A stretch of 51,181 nucleotides of DNA. Origin: an uncultured Prevotella sp. (lineage in GTDB: Bacteria > Bacteroidota > Bacteroidia > Bacteroidales > Bacteroidaceae). The stretch is taken from assembly GCA_900546575.1 (NCBI GenBank), contig URDM01000011.1, positions 1 to 51,181 of the forward strand, given 5' to 3'. The translations under genes were made by a program, and so were the position numbers. The notes below the pieces were generated by a model. It was given only the letters and a program-made list of their open reading frames with translations. It did no database searches and was not told the origin of the DNA. Numbering within the stretch: the first letter of the stretch is position 1; the number at the start of each line of letters is the position of its first letter. Shown here one piece after another: positions 32,253-39,639 of the stretch.

Positions 32253-33317
32253 ATGAAAAAGTTTTTTATATGCGCTTCGCTCTTTGCGTTTGTGTCGTTG
32301 GGAGTGAGTGCGCAAAAGATAGAGGCGATAAACAAGATTGTCGACTGCGGTCAGACTACATATCAGTCGCCTGCTACGGCTGAGTTTGAAGTGAAGAACA
32401 AGTCGAACCGTGCTGTGCGTATTGTCGATGTGCGCACCAGTTGCGGATGCACCGACGTGGATTATCCCAAGGGCGAGATTGCTCCCGATGCCAAGTTCAT
32501 GGTGCGTGTAACGTACGATGCCCAGACAATGGGCCGTTACGACAAGTTTGTCGACGTGTATGTATCCGACCAGCAGCGTCCTGTCATGCTGCGTATGCGT
32601 GGCAATGTGGTTAGGGAGATTGTGGACTTTGCAGGCAAGTACGACTACGACTTTGCCGGAATACGCACCGATTGCGACGACATTGAGTTTGATGATGTCA
32701 ATCGTGGTGAGCGTCCGCAGAAGAAGATACACCTGCTCAACACCACAAGTTCGACTGTTGAACCTGTTGTTATGCACCTGCCCGACTATCTCACAGCTGA
32801 GGTTTCGCCCTCAAAGATTCTGCCTGGACACAGCGGAGTGCTGACCGTTACGCTCAATTCGAAGCGCTTGAAGGACATGGGACTTACGCAGACGAGTGTC
32901 TATCTGGGTGCGTTCCCAGGCGATCGTGTAAGTCGTGAGAAGGAGTTGGGCGTTTCAGCCGTGCTTCTGCCTAAGTTCGACAACCTCACTGCATCACAAC
33001 TTGCCAACGCTCCGAGACTGTATCTGTCTACGTCCGAGCTTAACCTTGGTGCTTTCAACGGCAAGAAGAAGCTGAAGGGTGAGATAATCATACGCAACGA
33101 CGGCAAGACGGTGCTCAATATCAAGAACCTCCAGATGTTCACTGTGGGCTTGCAGGTTTCGCTGAACAAGCAGAAATTGCAGCCGGGTGAGTCGGCAAAG
33201 ATGAAGATTACAGCCGAACAGCGACTGATTAAGTCGGCTCGCTCGCAGCCACGTGTACTGATGATAACAAACGATCCGGGTCGTCCGAAGGTTACGATTA
33301 AGGTTATTGCTAAGTAA
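32253..33317 (+). CDS. DUF1573 domain secreted protein
   Basis: The 354-residue product has a signal peptide (MKKFFICASLFAFVSLGVSA) and at least two immunoglobulin-like DUF1573 units. The first contains the hallmark EFEVKNKSNRAVRIVDVRTS and then CGCTDVDYPKGEIAPD. The second begins near PQKKIHLLNTTSSTVEPVV, and a third, more divergent unit begins near ELNLGAFNGKKKLKGEIIIR. Such domains are common in Bacteroidetes envelope proteins and are likely adhesive or structural; no enzymatic role is known. The gene starts six bases after the alpha-2-macroglobulin stop, so the two are co-transcribed and may form an envelope pair. Everything after it to ispH is repeat DNA. Confidence 0.88.
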   Translation: MKKFFICASLFAFVSLGVSAQKIEAINKIVDCGQTTYQSPATAEFEVKNKSNRAVRIVDVRTSCGCTDVDYPKGEIAPDAKFMVRVTYDAQTMGRYDKFVDVYVSDQQRPVMLRMRGNVVREIVDFAGKYDYDFAGIRTDCDDIEFDDVNRGERPQKKIHLLNTTSSTVEPVVMHLPDYLTAEVSPSKILPGHSGVLTVTLNSKRLKDMGLTQTSVYLGAFPGDRVSREKELGVSAVLLPKFDNLTASQLANAPRLYLSTSELNLGAFNGKKKLKGEIIIRNDGKTVLNIKNLQMFTVGLQVSLNKQKLQPGESAKMKITAEQRLIKSARSQPRVLMITNDPGRPKVTIKVIAK

Positions 33318-33370
33318 AAAAGAAAAGCAAAGCCCATTACATCCCCCCATAAAGCCCATTACATCCCCCA

Positions 33371-33622
33371 CAAAGCCCCACCCCCTGCCCCTCCCCCGCA
33401 GGGAGGGGAGTAATATGCTTTGTAGCTTGTAGATAAAACACAAAGCCCCACCCCCTGCCCCTCCCCCGCAGGGAGGGGAGTAATATGCTTTATAGCTTAT
33501 GTGATTAAAAACATTATAAAAACCATTGAGTTTACAAGTCATACTATTCCCCTCCCTACGGGGGAGGGGCCAGGGGTGGGGCTTTGCGGGGGAGGGGCTA
33601 GGGGTGGGGCTTTCTGGGGCTT
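33371..33622. repeat. GC-rich AAGCCCCACCCCCTG repeat cluster
   Basis: Two nearly identical direct copies at 33371-33430 and 33441-33500 contain AAGCCCCACCCCCTGCCCCT, then the hairpin CCCCTCCC-CGCA-GGGAGGGG and TAATATGCTT. An inverted copy starts at about 33546 (CCCCTCCCTACGGGGGAGGGG then CCAGGGGTGGGGCTT), with a further partial copy to 33622. The region fills the gap between the DUF1573 gene and ispH, and the last copy ends 22 bases before the ispH start. The same family occurs in the PUL at 39443-39617. Confidence 0.88.
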
Positions 33623-33644
33623 TTAGGCTTTTTTGATTAATTAT

Positions 33645-34499
33645 ATGAAAATAGAAATAGACGAGGGTAGTGGTTTCTGCTTTGGCGTTACCACTGCCAT
33701 AAAGAAGGCAGAGGAGGAACTCGCTGGGGGCAATACGCTGTATTGTCTTGGCGATATTGTACATAATGGTATGGAGGTGGAGCGCCTGCATGCCAACGGA
33801 TTGATAACTATCAATCATGAGGAGATGCTTCGACTGCACGATGTCAAGGTGCTGTTGCGCGCTCATGGCGAACCTCCTGAGACCTATGAGTTGGCAAAGC
33901 AGAACAATATTGAGATAATAGATGCTACATGTCCGGTGGTGCTTGCACTGCAACGCCGCATCAAACGCCAGTATGACACCAATCCCGAGGCGCAGATAGT
34001 TATCTTCGGCAAGCGTGGACATGCAGAGGTGTTGGGACTGGTAGGACAGACTTCGAGCCATGCCATTGTAGTAGAGAAGGTGGAAGACGTGAAGAGTCTT
34101 GACTTCTCGCGCGACATCTATCTGTATTCGCAGACCACTAAGTCGCTCGACGGGTTTCATCGTGTCATAGAATACATACAGGAGCACATGAGTGAAGAAG
34201 CTAAGTTCCAGAGTTTTGACACCATCTGCCGACAGGTTGCCAACCGTATGCCCAACATCGCTACGTTCGCCTCACGTCACGACCTTGTGCTGTTTGTGTC
34301 GGGACGAAAGAGCAGCAATGGCAAGGTATTGTTCAATGAGTGCCACAGCGTCAATCCTAACAGCTATCAGATAGAAAGCGCTGAAGAGATAGACATGGCG
34401 TGGTTTACCGACGAGGTGCATACAGTAGGCATCTGTGGAGCCACAAGTACGCCCAAATGGCTTATGGAACAATGCAAGGAACGTATCGAGCAAGGCTGA
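33645..34499 (+). CDS. ispH: 4-hydroxy-3-methylbut-2-enyl diphosphate reductase
   Basis: IspH performs the last step of the MEP isoprenoid pathway, making IPP and DMAPP, in the cytoplasm. The 284-residue protein starts at 33645 (MKIEIDEGSGFCFGV). The three iron-sulfur cluster cysteines are Cys12 in GFCFGV, Cys96 in DATCPVV and Cys195 in DTICRQVANR, and the first two share E. coli numbering. RAHGEPPET, KRGHAEVLG with the catalytic Glu128, YSQTTKS, SGRKSSNGKVLFNEC and GICGATSTPKWLMEQ are family blocks. An in-frame ATG 12 bases upstream is not supported by homologue starts. The leader consists of GC-rich repeats and TTTTTTGATTAATTAT. A bidirectional terminator follows. Confidence 0.96.
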   Translation: MKIEIDEGSGFCFGVTTAIKKAEEELAGGNTLYCLGDIVHNGMEVERLHANGLITINHEEMLRLHDVKVLLRAHGEPPETYELAKQNNIEIIDATCPVVLALQRRIKRQYDTNPEAQIVIFGKRGHAEVLGLVGQTSSHAIVVEKVEDVKSLDFSRDIYLYSQTTKSLDGFHRVIEYIQEHMSEEAKFQSFDTICRQVANRMPNIATFASRHDLVLFVSGRKSSNGKVLFNECHSVNPNSYQIESAEEIDMAWFTDEVHTVGICGATSTPKWLMEQCKERIEQG

Positions 34500-34558
34500 T
34501 ACGATGGAAATAAGGAAATGACATTGTTGAAGAAACAGCCGAAACGTATATAAACAGA

Positions 34559-34598
34559 AAAAGCTCAATATCCAAAACTTTATGGATATTGAGCTTTT
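34559..34598. terminator. bidirectional terminator between ispH and ribH
   Basis: The perfect 16-bp stem AAAAGCTCAATATCCA/TGGATATTGAGCTTTT has an 8-base loop, A-run on the left and T-run on the right. It separates convergent ispH and ribH. Confidence 0.9.
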
Positions 34599-34626
34599 TT
34601 TAAGTGCTTTATACTTAGATGAAATC

Positions 34627-35103
34627 TTAGAATTTCGCCATCTTAATGGCATCAATTGCGCATTCGTCGCCCTTGTTGCCATACTTGCCACCGCAACGGT
34701 CGAGAGCCTGCTGCTTGTCGTTAGTGGTAAGCAGACCATATATAATAGGTATCTCGCTTGTGGTGTTGAGTCGTGCAATGCCTGCTGTAACGCCCTGGCA
34801 GATGTAGTCGAAGTGAGGAGTCTCACCGCGAATTACGCTACCCAGGATAATCACTGCATCATATCCACCGTGCAGAACCATTTGATGAGCTCCGTAGATA
34901 AGCTCGAAGCTACCCGGAACGGTCTTCACGTGGATGTTCTCAGGCAGTGCACCGTGCTTCTCAAGAGTCTTGACGGCTCCATCAAGCAGAGCGCCCGTGA
35001 TGTCCTCGTTCCATTCGGCTACTACGATGCCGAAGCACATGTTGCTTGCGTCGGGAATGGCATTGAAGTCGTAGTCGGAAAGGTTGTGAAGTGCTGTTGC
35101 CAT
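34627..35103 (-). CDS. ribH: 6,7-dimethyl-8-ribityllumazine synthase
   Basis: The 158-residue cytoplasmic enzyme condenses 5-amino-6-ribitylaminouracil with dihydroxybutanone phosphate to form the riboflavin precursor. Family blocks are FGIVVAEWNEDITGALLDGA at the start, VPGSFELIYGAHQM, and VIRGETPHFDYICQG with the catalytic histidine. PIIYGLLTTNDKQQALDRCG lines the ribityl site. It usually assembles into a 60-subunit or pentameric shell. It begins six bases after the TPR gene and shares its promoter; no flavin riboswitch is seen upstream. Length is normal. Confidence 0.96.
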   Translation of the reverse strand: MATALHNLSDYDFNAIPDASNMCFGIVVAEWNEDITGALLDGAVKTLEKHGALPENIHVKTVPGSFELIYGAHQMVLHGGYDAVIILGSVIRGETPHFDYICQGVTAGIARLNTTSEIPIIYGLLTTNDKQQALDRCGGKYGNKGDECAIDAIKMAKF

Positions 35104-35109
35104 GATTTG

Positions 35110-35814
35110 TTATTTCTCAGTGATGCGTTCGATGTACTTGTCAATTTCAGCAGACTGAACAATCTGTGAGTTTACGTACTTCTTCTTGATGTCCTGATAG
35201 ATCTTGAGTGCCTCGTCGTTCTTGTTCTGGCTCTCAAGCAGCTGTGCAGCCTGGATGAGGAATGTAGGTGAGAGGCTGTTGTTTGCGTCGTCGGCAGCCT
35301 TGCTGTCAGCCATGTCGGCAGCCTTCTTCAGTGCTGAGATAGCCTTGTCTACATTGCCGGTGTTGGCATAAGCGTTGCCGAGAGCAGCCATAGCAGCAGG
35401 GCTGATCATAGCGTCGCTCTGAGTAGAGAACTTCTCGAGTGATGCAACAGCCTCGTTCCACTTGCCAAGGTTGGCGTAGCAGAGACCTGCATAGAGGTTA
35501 GCGAGGTTGGCAGCGTCAGTGCCGCTGTAGTCGCTTGCTATCTTGACGAATCCAGCATAGCTTGCACCGTCACCGTTGAGAGCTTTGTCAAACTGCTCCT
35601 GATTGAAGTACTGCTGACCCTTTGCCAATGCTGTGCTTGCCTTGTCCTCACGTGGACCAGATACATAAGCGTTGTACAATACTGCACCAGCTACGATAAC
35701 GATGATAGCTACTACTGCGATGAGAATCTGCTTCTTGAACTTGCTGAAGAAAGCTTCAGATTTGCTGGGGTTTTCTACGTGTGAGTTAGCCCCAAAGTCG
35801 ATTTTGTTTGCCAT
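35110..35814 (-). CDS. membrane-anchored tetratricopeptide repeat protein
   Basis: The 234-residue protein has a short cytoplasmic N-terminus, one transmembrane helix (about residues 29-50, ILIAVVAIIVIVAGAVLYNA), then TPR-like helical pairs: ALAKGQQYFNQEQFDKAL, AANLANLYAGLCYANLGKWN with EAVASLEKF, AAMAALGNAYANTGNVDKAI and AAQLLESQNKNDEALKIYQ. The layout is that of YfgM-like periplasmic TPR proteins that attend the Sec translocon or envelope folding, but the equivalence is inference. It leads the ribH operon with six bases between genes. The minus-strand -7 box CAAAATTA lies at 35925-35932. Confidence 0.85.
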   Translation of the reverse strand: MANKIDFGANSHVENPSKSEAFFSKFKKQILIAVVAIIVIVAGAVLYNAYVSGPREDKASTALAKGQQYFNQEQFDKALNGDGASYAGFVKIASDYSGTDAANLANLYAGLCYANLGKWNEAVASLEKFSTQSDAMISPAAMAALGNAYANTGNVDKAISALKKAADMADSKAADDANNSLSPTFLIQAAQLLESQNKNDEALKIYQDIKKKYVNSQIVQSAEIDKYIERITEK

Positions 35815-35924
35815 TTATTGTTTCTTTTTTGGATTTCTGTATTTATGCATTGCTGTGCTAACATGTCCGAACATGCCTTTTTATAAGGCTTTATCGTTGT
35901 TGGATAGTAGGCACAAATGCGTCG

Positions 35925-35932
35925 CAAAATTA
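35925..35932 (-). promoter_or_regulatory. -7 promoter box of the TPR-ribH operon
   Basis: The minus strand reads TAATTTTG, 110 bases before the TPR start. It faces away from the recF promoter 65 bases to the right. Confidence 0.55.
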
Positions 35933-35996
35933 CTCAATTTATCCCGAATATTGAAATTTATTGTCCCTTTTTTTCTTTTTTCAATAATAAATGGGG

Positions 35997-36004
35997 TAAC
36001 TTTG
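35997..36004 (+). promoter_or_regulatory. -7 promoter box of recF
   Basis: TAACTTTG followed by C lies 20 bases before the recF start codon at 36025. The leader is therefore very short. Confidence 0.65.
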
Positions 36005-36024
36005 CACAGTAATAGTATAAGTGC

Positions 36025-37131
36025 ATGATATTAAATAAAATTTCCATACTCAATTTCAAGAACATTCGTGAGGCTACACTCGATTTGTCGCCTAAGATGA
36101 ACTGTTTTCTCGGACACAACGGTGAGGGAAAGACTAACTTTCTCGATGCCGTGTATTATCTGTCGTTCTGTCGCAGTTCGTCCAATCCTGTGGATTCGCA
36201 GATCATCACGCATGGTGAAGACTTCTTTGTTCTTGACGGAAGATATGAGAATGAGTCGGGCGACCCCGTTGATATTTATTGCGGAATGAAGCGCGGCACG
36301 AAGAAGCACTTCAAGCGCGACAAGAAAGAGTATAAGCGGCTGTCAATGCACTTGGGACTTATACCCTTGATTTTTGTTTCGCCCGACGATACTACGCTTA
36401 TTTCGGGCGGAAGTGAGGAGCGTCGCCGACTGATGGATGTCGTCATATCGCAGTATGACAACACTTACATCGAGGCATTGAACAGTTATAACAAGGCTCT
36501 GCAGCAGCGCAATGCCTTGCTAAAGATGGAAGACGAGCCAGATGCTTCGTTGCTCGACATCTGGGAGATGGAGATGGCACGCCATGGTGAGACTATATTC
36601 CATGCACGTGAGAACTTCGTTGAGCGTATGATTCCCGTGTTTCAGGAGATATACAGCCACATTTCGGATGGTCGTGAGCAGGTTTCATTAAGATATGTCT
36701 CACATGCGCAGCGTGGTCCGTTGCTCGATGTCATTCAGCGCGACCGCTTTAAGGACCGTGCCGTAGGCTATTCGCTGCATGGTGTTCATCGCGACGATCT
36801 TGAGATGTTGCTTGGCGACTATCAGATGCGACGTGAAGGTTCGCAGGGTCAGAACAAGACTTACGTCATAGCGTTGAAGCTCGCACAGTTCGACTTTCTG
36901 CGTCGCACGTCTTCGCTTACCACGCCACTCTTGTTGCTCGACGATATTTTCGACAAACTCGATGCCCATAGGGTGGAGCAGATTGTCAAGCTCGTATCGG
37001 GCGACGGCTTCGGTCAGATATTCATAACAGACACCAATCGTGACCATCTCGACCGCATTCTGCAGAGTGTAGGCTACGACTATAAGTTGTTTGATGTTGA
37101 GGGGGGAGAGATTAAACCGCACACGCTTTAA
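36025..37131 (+). CDS. recF: DNA replication and repair protein RecF
   Basis: This 368-residue SMC-like ATPase loads RecA at single-strand gaps together with RecO and RecR. Walker A is GHNGEGKT at 30-37, directly after the start MILNKISILNFKNIREATLD and FLG. The ABC signature region is seen at YSLHGVHRDDLEM and EGSQGQNKTYVIALKLAQF, and Walker B at TPLLLLDDIFDKLD, followed by the D-loop histidine region. Length and order are standard. The stop is 11 bases before the dciA-like gene, a common pairing in Bacteroidetes. Confidence 0.97.
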   Translation: MILNKISILNFKNIREATLDLSPKMNCFLGHNGEGKTNFLDAVYYLSFCRSSSNPVDSQIITHGEDFFVLDGRYENESGDPVDIYCGMKRGTKKHFKRDKKEYKRLSMHLGLIPLIFVSPDDTTLISGGSEERRRLMDVVISQYDNTYIEALNSYNKALQQRNALLKMEDEPDASLLDIWEMEMARHGETIFHARENFVERMIPVFQEIYSHISDGREQVSLRYVSHAQRGPLLDVIQRDRFKDRAVGYSLHGVHRDDLEMLLGDYQMRREGSQGQNKTYVIALKLAQFDFLRRTSSLTTPLLLLDDIFDKLDAHRVEQIVKLVSGDGFGQIFITDTNRDHLDRILQSVGYDYKLFDVEGGEIKPHTL

Positions 37132-37142
37132 AAATAAAAAGG

Positions 37143-37433
37143 ATGTTCAGACGTGATGTTCAATCTATCAGCGACTTGCTGAATATGTATTTGCGCCGCG
37201 AGGGACTCGAAACGCCCTTGCTGCAGAAGCGTGCCGTGGATGCTTGGGACACGCTTATGGGACCTTCGATTGCACGCTTTACCGGTGAGAAGTTCATCAA
37301 GAACCAGACTCTTTTTGTCAAAATACTCAATCCTGCATTGCGTCAGGACCTCACAATGATGCGCTCACGTATTACGAAGCGTATCAATGAAGCGGTGGGG
37401 AGTCAGGTGATAGTTGATGTCAGGATATATTAG
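37143..37433 (+). CDS. DUF721 (DciA-like) protein
   Basis: The 96-residue protein belongs to DUF721, the family of DciA, the ancestral loader or regulator of the replicative helicase DnaB. It begins MFRRDVQSISDLLNMYLRRE and has the family WDTLMGPSIARFTGEKFIKN with hydrophobic LFVKILNPALRQDL. It follows recF after 11 bases with AAGG just before the ATG. Its stop codon TAG at 37431-37433 is also the first three bases of a REP-like repeat, so the repeat may have reset the end of the protein. Helicase loading is inferred from family membership. Confidence 0.85.
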   Translation: MFRRDVQSISDLLNMYLRREGLETPLLQKRAVDAWDTLMGPSIARFTGEKFIKNQTLFVKILNPALRQDLTMMRSRITKRINEAVGSQVIVDVRIY

Positions 37434-37518
37434 GAGGCTATGGCGTCCCCGCCATAGCCTGAGCAGTCAGGTGTTATTTGCTTGCTCAGGCTACGGCGAG
37501 GACGCCATAGCCTCCTAC
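37431..37518. repeat. REPIN-like inverted REP pair
   Basis: The left REP begins TAGGAGGCTATGGCGTCCCC and continues to the GAGCAG at 37466. The right REP is its inverse, ending GACGCCATAGCCTCCTAC at 37518, with a spacer of about 18 bases. The left copy lacks the first G of the GTAGGAGG head found at the other copies. The left stem ends GGCG/CGCC, and the right arm shows GGCTACGGCGAGGAC, a slightly diverged stem. It lies between convergent dciA and the DUF4955 gene. Confidence 0.82.
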
Positions 37519-37561
37519 TTTTTGCATTACAAAAAAGTTCAATATGTAATGCCAGCAACGT

Positions 37562-39427
37562 TTACATAACACCGTTAAGCATTTTCTTTCCTTTCTTCAC
37601 GACAACGCCCTTATAGTTCTTGCCTACAGGCATACCGTTCAGATCGTATGTCTTATTGTCGGTGTTGTCGGTGTTTTCAATTGTTTTAACCGACTCGATA
37701 CCAGTTGTTATGTTTTTTGCATCAATCAACCATTGCGGTGTACTTCCCAGTCGGCGCGAGAGCTGTGCTTCATAAAGTGAACCCGGCAATACTTCCTTAC
37801 CCTGGTTCTCATTAAGCTTCATCTCGTCTTCCTTGAAGTTCACGTTCTTGCCGTGGAAACCTACGAGTGTTGGAGGAAGAGTCTTATACCAACCATTCCA
37901 TGTGTTTTTAACCCACCAGTTGAAAGGAACTGGGTCGTTAGGATTAATGGCGAGGCAGTTGAAGTTCCACATTGTAAGGTCATCAAGGTGATTGGGCAAC
38001 TGGTTAATGTCACCACCCATACGGAACTGCATAAATCCACCACAGCACTGGTCGAAGAGTGAAGCACGTGGCTGAGTAGCGTGACTCTCAAAGCATGAGT
38101 CGTCGCCCCAATGGCATTGCCATATCACGTTGCCTATGCTCTGCTTTGAGATGCCGCAAGCGTGATACTGTCCGAGATTCTCCTTGTATTCGGTAAAATT
38201 TTTGTCGTCATTCAGATAGCCGTTGCTATGATCCCAAACCTTGCCAATAAATCCGCGAGCAGAATATTGCATGCGTACCGATGAATGTCCACGGTTGCCG
38301 CTTATCTCAGAGTCGAGGAATAAGCAGTTGGCACATTCTGAGAATGTCATACATTCGCTGATGCTGACGTAGTCTACGCGGCGAACCCATGAGTTAACTT
38401 GTCGCATAAAGTCGAGCGGCTTGTATGCTCCGTCGTCTTGCCAACCTGCGTGGTGATGGAAATTGTCCTTGGCTTTTCCTTTGAATGTGAGGTCTTCAAC
38501 GCCTACTTCTTCATAGTGAGCGTAGGTGCGGATATCCCAACCGTATACAGGATTGACAGCATGCATTATAGGCTCTTCAAAGATGACGCGGTTTCCTTCG
38601 ATAGCCTTTATTTGATGGCGGTCTACTACGTTAACACCTTCTTTTTCTCCACTTCCATTAATGTTAGACATAGATGCTTGTACGTCATATGGATAAAGCT
38701 CCTCTTTTATGGCATTTTTGTCTTTGCTAAGCAAGAAGAGTTTCACCCAATCGCCAACCTTTATTTTCGAAGCATCATCTACCTCAATCGACATATCACC
38801 CTTCTTTGCAGAGCCTGTTACTGTGGCGAGTATGTTATTGTCGCCACCACCATTGTGTCGGATTGAAATCATTTTTGGCGAACTGTACATAATATTGGGG
38901 TTAGTAGGCTGCATTGGGTCTTCCATTTTTATGAAAGTTTTGTCGCGTCCGGCACCCTTGATGATAACGTATCCCATTACGAGGTTTAAGGTGTTTGATG
39001 TCACCTTACCCGTTTCTGCGTTCGTTGTATTGTCGTCTTTAGAGTGTAGGATATATTCACCCTCGGGGAAATAGATAATGGCTTTGGCTTTGGGTTTTGC
39101 ATTGAGCTTGCCAGTCGTTTTATTTCTACCGCAAATCTTTTCGATTATTTTCTCAAATGCTGCACGGTCTGATATTCCATCATTAGGTATAGCGCCGTGG
39201 TCGCATACATTATATACTGTATAGCCAAGTTTCTTGGCAAGTACATACACGTCCCTTTCGTCAACAGGCAGTTCGGTGCCGTGATGATAGCCGGCATACG
39301 AGAAGTCAAGCAGAACATTGTCGTCAGCATTGTTCACAAACTTCTGCCATGCTGGTGTGGAGGTTTGGGCATGAAGCGAAGTTGTGGCGGACAAAGTCGC
39401 AAATAGAATGGTAAATAGTTTCTTCAT
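37562..39427 (-). CDS. DUF4955 / right-handed beta-helix secreted protein of the PUL
   Basis: This 621-residue exported protein starts with a signal peptide (MKKLFTILFATLSATTSLHA). DFSYAGYHHG is followed by a pectate-lyase-3-like block YNVCDHGAIPNDGISDRAAF, and the middle (about 120-480) has the small-residue and Asn pattern of a right-handed beta-helix with FLDSEISGNRGHSSVRMQYS and CHWGDDSCFESHATQPRASL. The C-terminus (YDLNGMPVGKNYKGVVVKKG then KKMLNGVM) resembles a Prevotella-type C-terminal tail. As last gene of a locus with PL8 and GH88 it is probably a lyase or glycan-binding protein for the same glycosaminoglycan. A relation to the PL29 chondroitin lyases of Bacteroides is possible but is only from memory. 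A hairpin repeat separates it from GH88. Confidence 0.75.
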   Translation of the reverse strand: MKKLFTILFATLSATTSLHAQTSTPAWQKFVNNADDNVLLDFSYAGYHHGTELPVDERDVYVLAKKLGYTVYNVCDHGAIPNDGISDRAAFEKIIEKICGRNKTTGKLNAKPKAKAIIYFPEGEYILHSKDDNTTNAETGKVTSNTLNLVMGYVIIKGAGRDKTFIKMEDPMQPTNPNIMYSSPKMISIRHNGGGDNNILATVTGSAKKGDMSIEVDDASKIKVGDWVKLFLLSKDKNAIKEELYPYDVQASMSNINGSGEKEGVNVVDRHQIKAIEGNRVIFEEPIMHAVNPVYGWDIRTYAHYEEVGVEDLTFKGKAKDNFHHHAGWQDDGAYKPLDFMRQVNSWVRRVDYVSISECMTFSECANCLFLDSEISGNRGHSSVRMQYSARGFIGKVWDHSNGYLNDDKNFTEYKENLGQYHACGISKQSIGNVIWQCHWGDDSCFESHATQPRASLFDQCCGGFMQFRMGGDINQLPNHLDDLTMWNFNCLAINPNDPVPFNWWVKNTWNGWYKTLPPTLVGFHGKNVNFKEDEMKLNENQGKEVLPGSLYEAQLSRRLGSTPQWLIDAKNITTGIESVKTIENTDNTDNKTYDLNGMPVGKNYKGVVVKKGKKMLNGVM

Positions 39428-39442
39428 AAGTAAAAAAAAGAA

Positions 39443-39617
39443 GCCCCACCCCCTGACCCCTCCCCCGCAGGGAGGGGAGTGAAATGTCTTGCCACTTGTG
39501 ACAACAATTTATCATTTACAATCATATCTTAATAAATTCAAGTCACAAAAACAACTGTGAGCAAACGACACACATCACTCCCCTCCCTACGGGGGAGGGG
39601 TCAGGGGGTGGGGCTTT
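39443..39617. repeat. GC-rich inverted repeat pair inside the PUL
   Basis: The left arm at 39443-39480 (AAGCCCCACCCCCTGACCCC, TCCCCCGCAGGGAGGGGAGT) and the right arm at about 39576-39617 are inverse copies around some 95 bases of AT-rich DNA. They belong to the family seen at 33371-33622. The left arm ends 16 bases upstream of the DUF4955 start codon on the minus strand, and the right arm starts 23 bases after the GH88 stop, so the element fills the operon gap. Confidence 0.88.
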
Positions 39618-39639
39618 TGGGTTTATAGTTTATTGTTTA

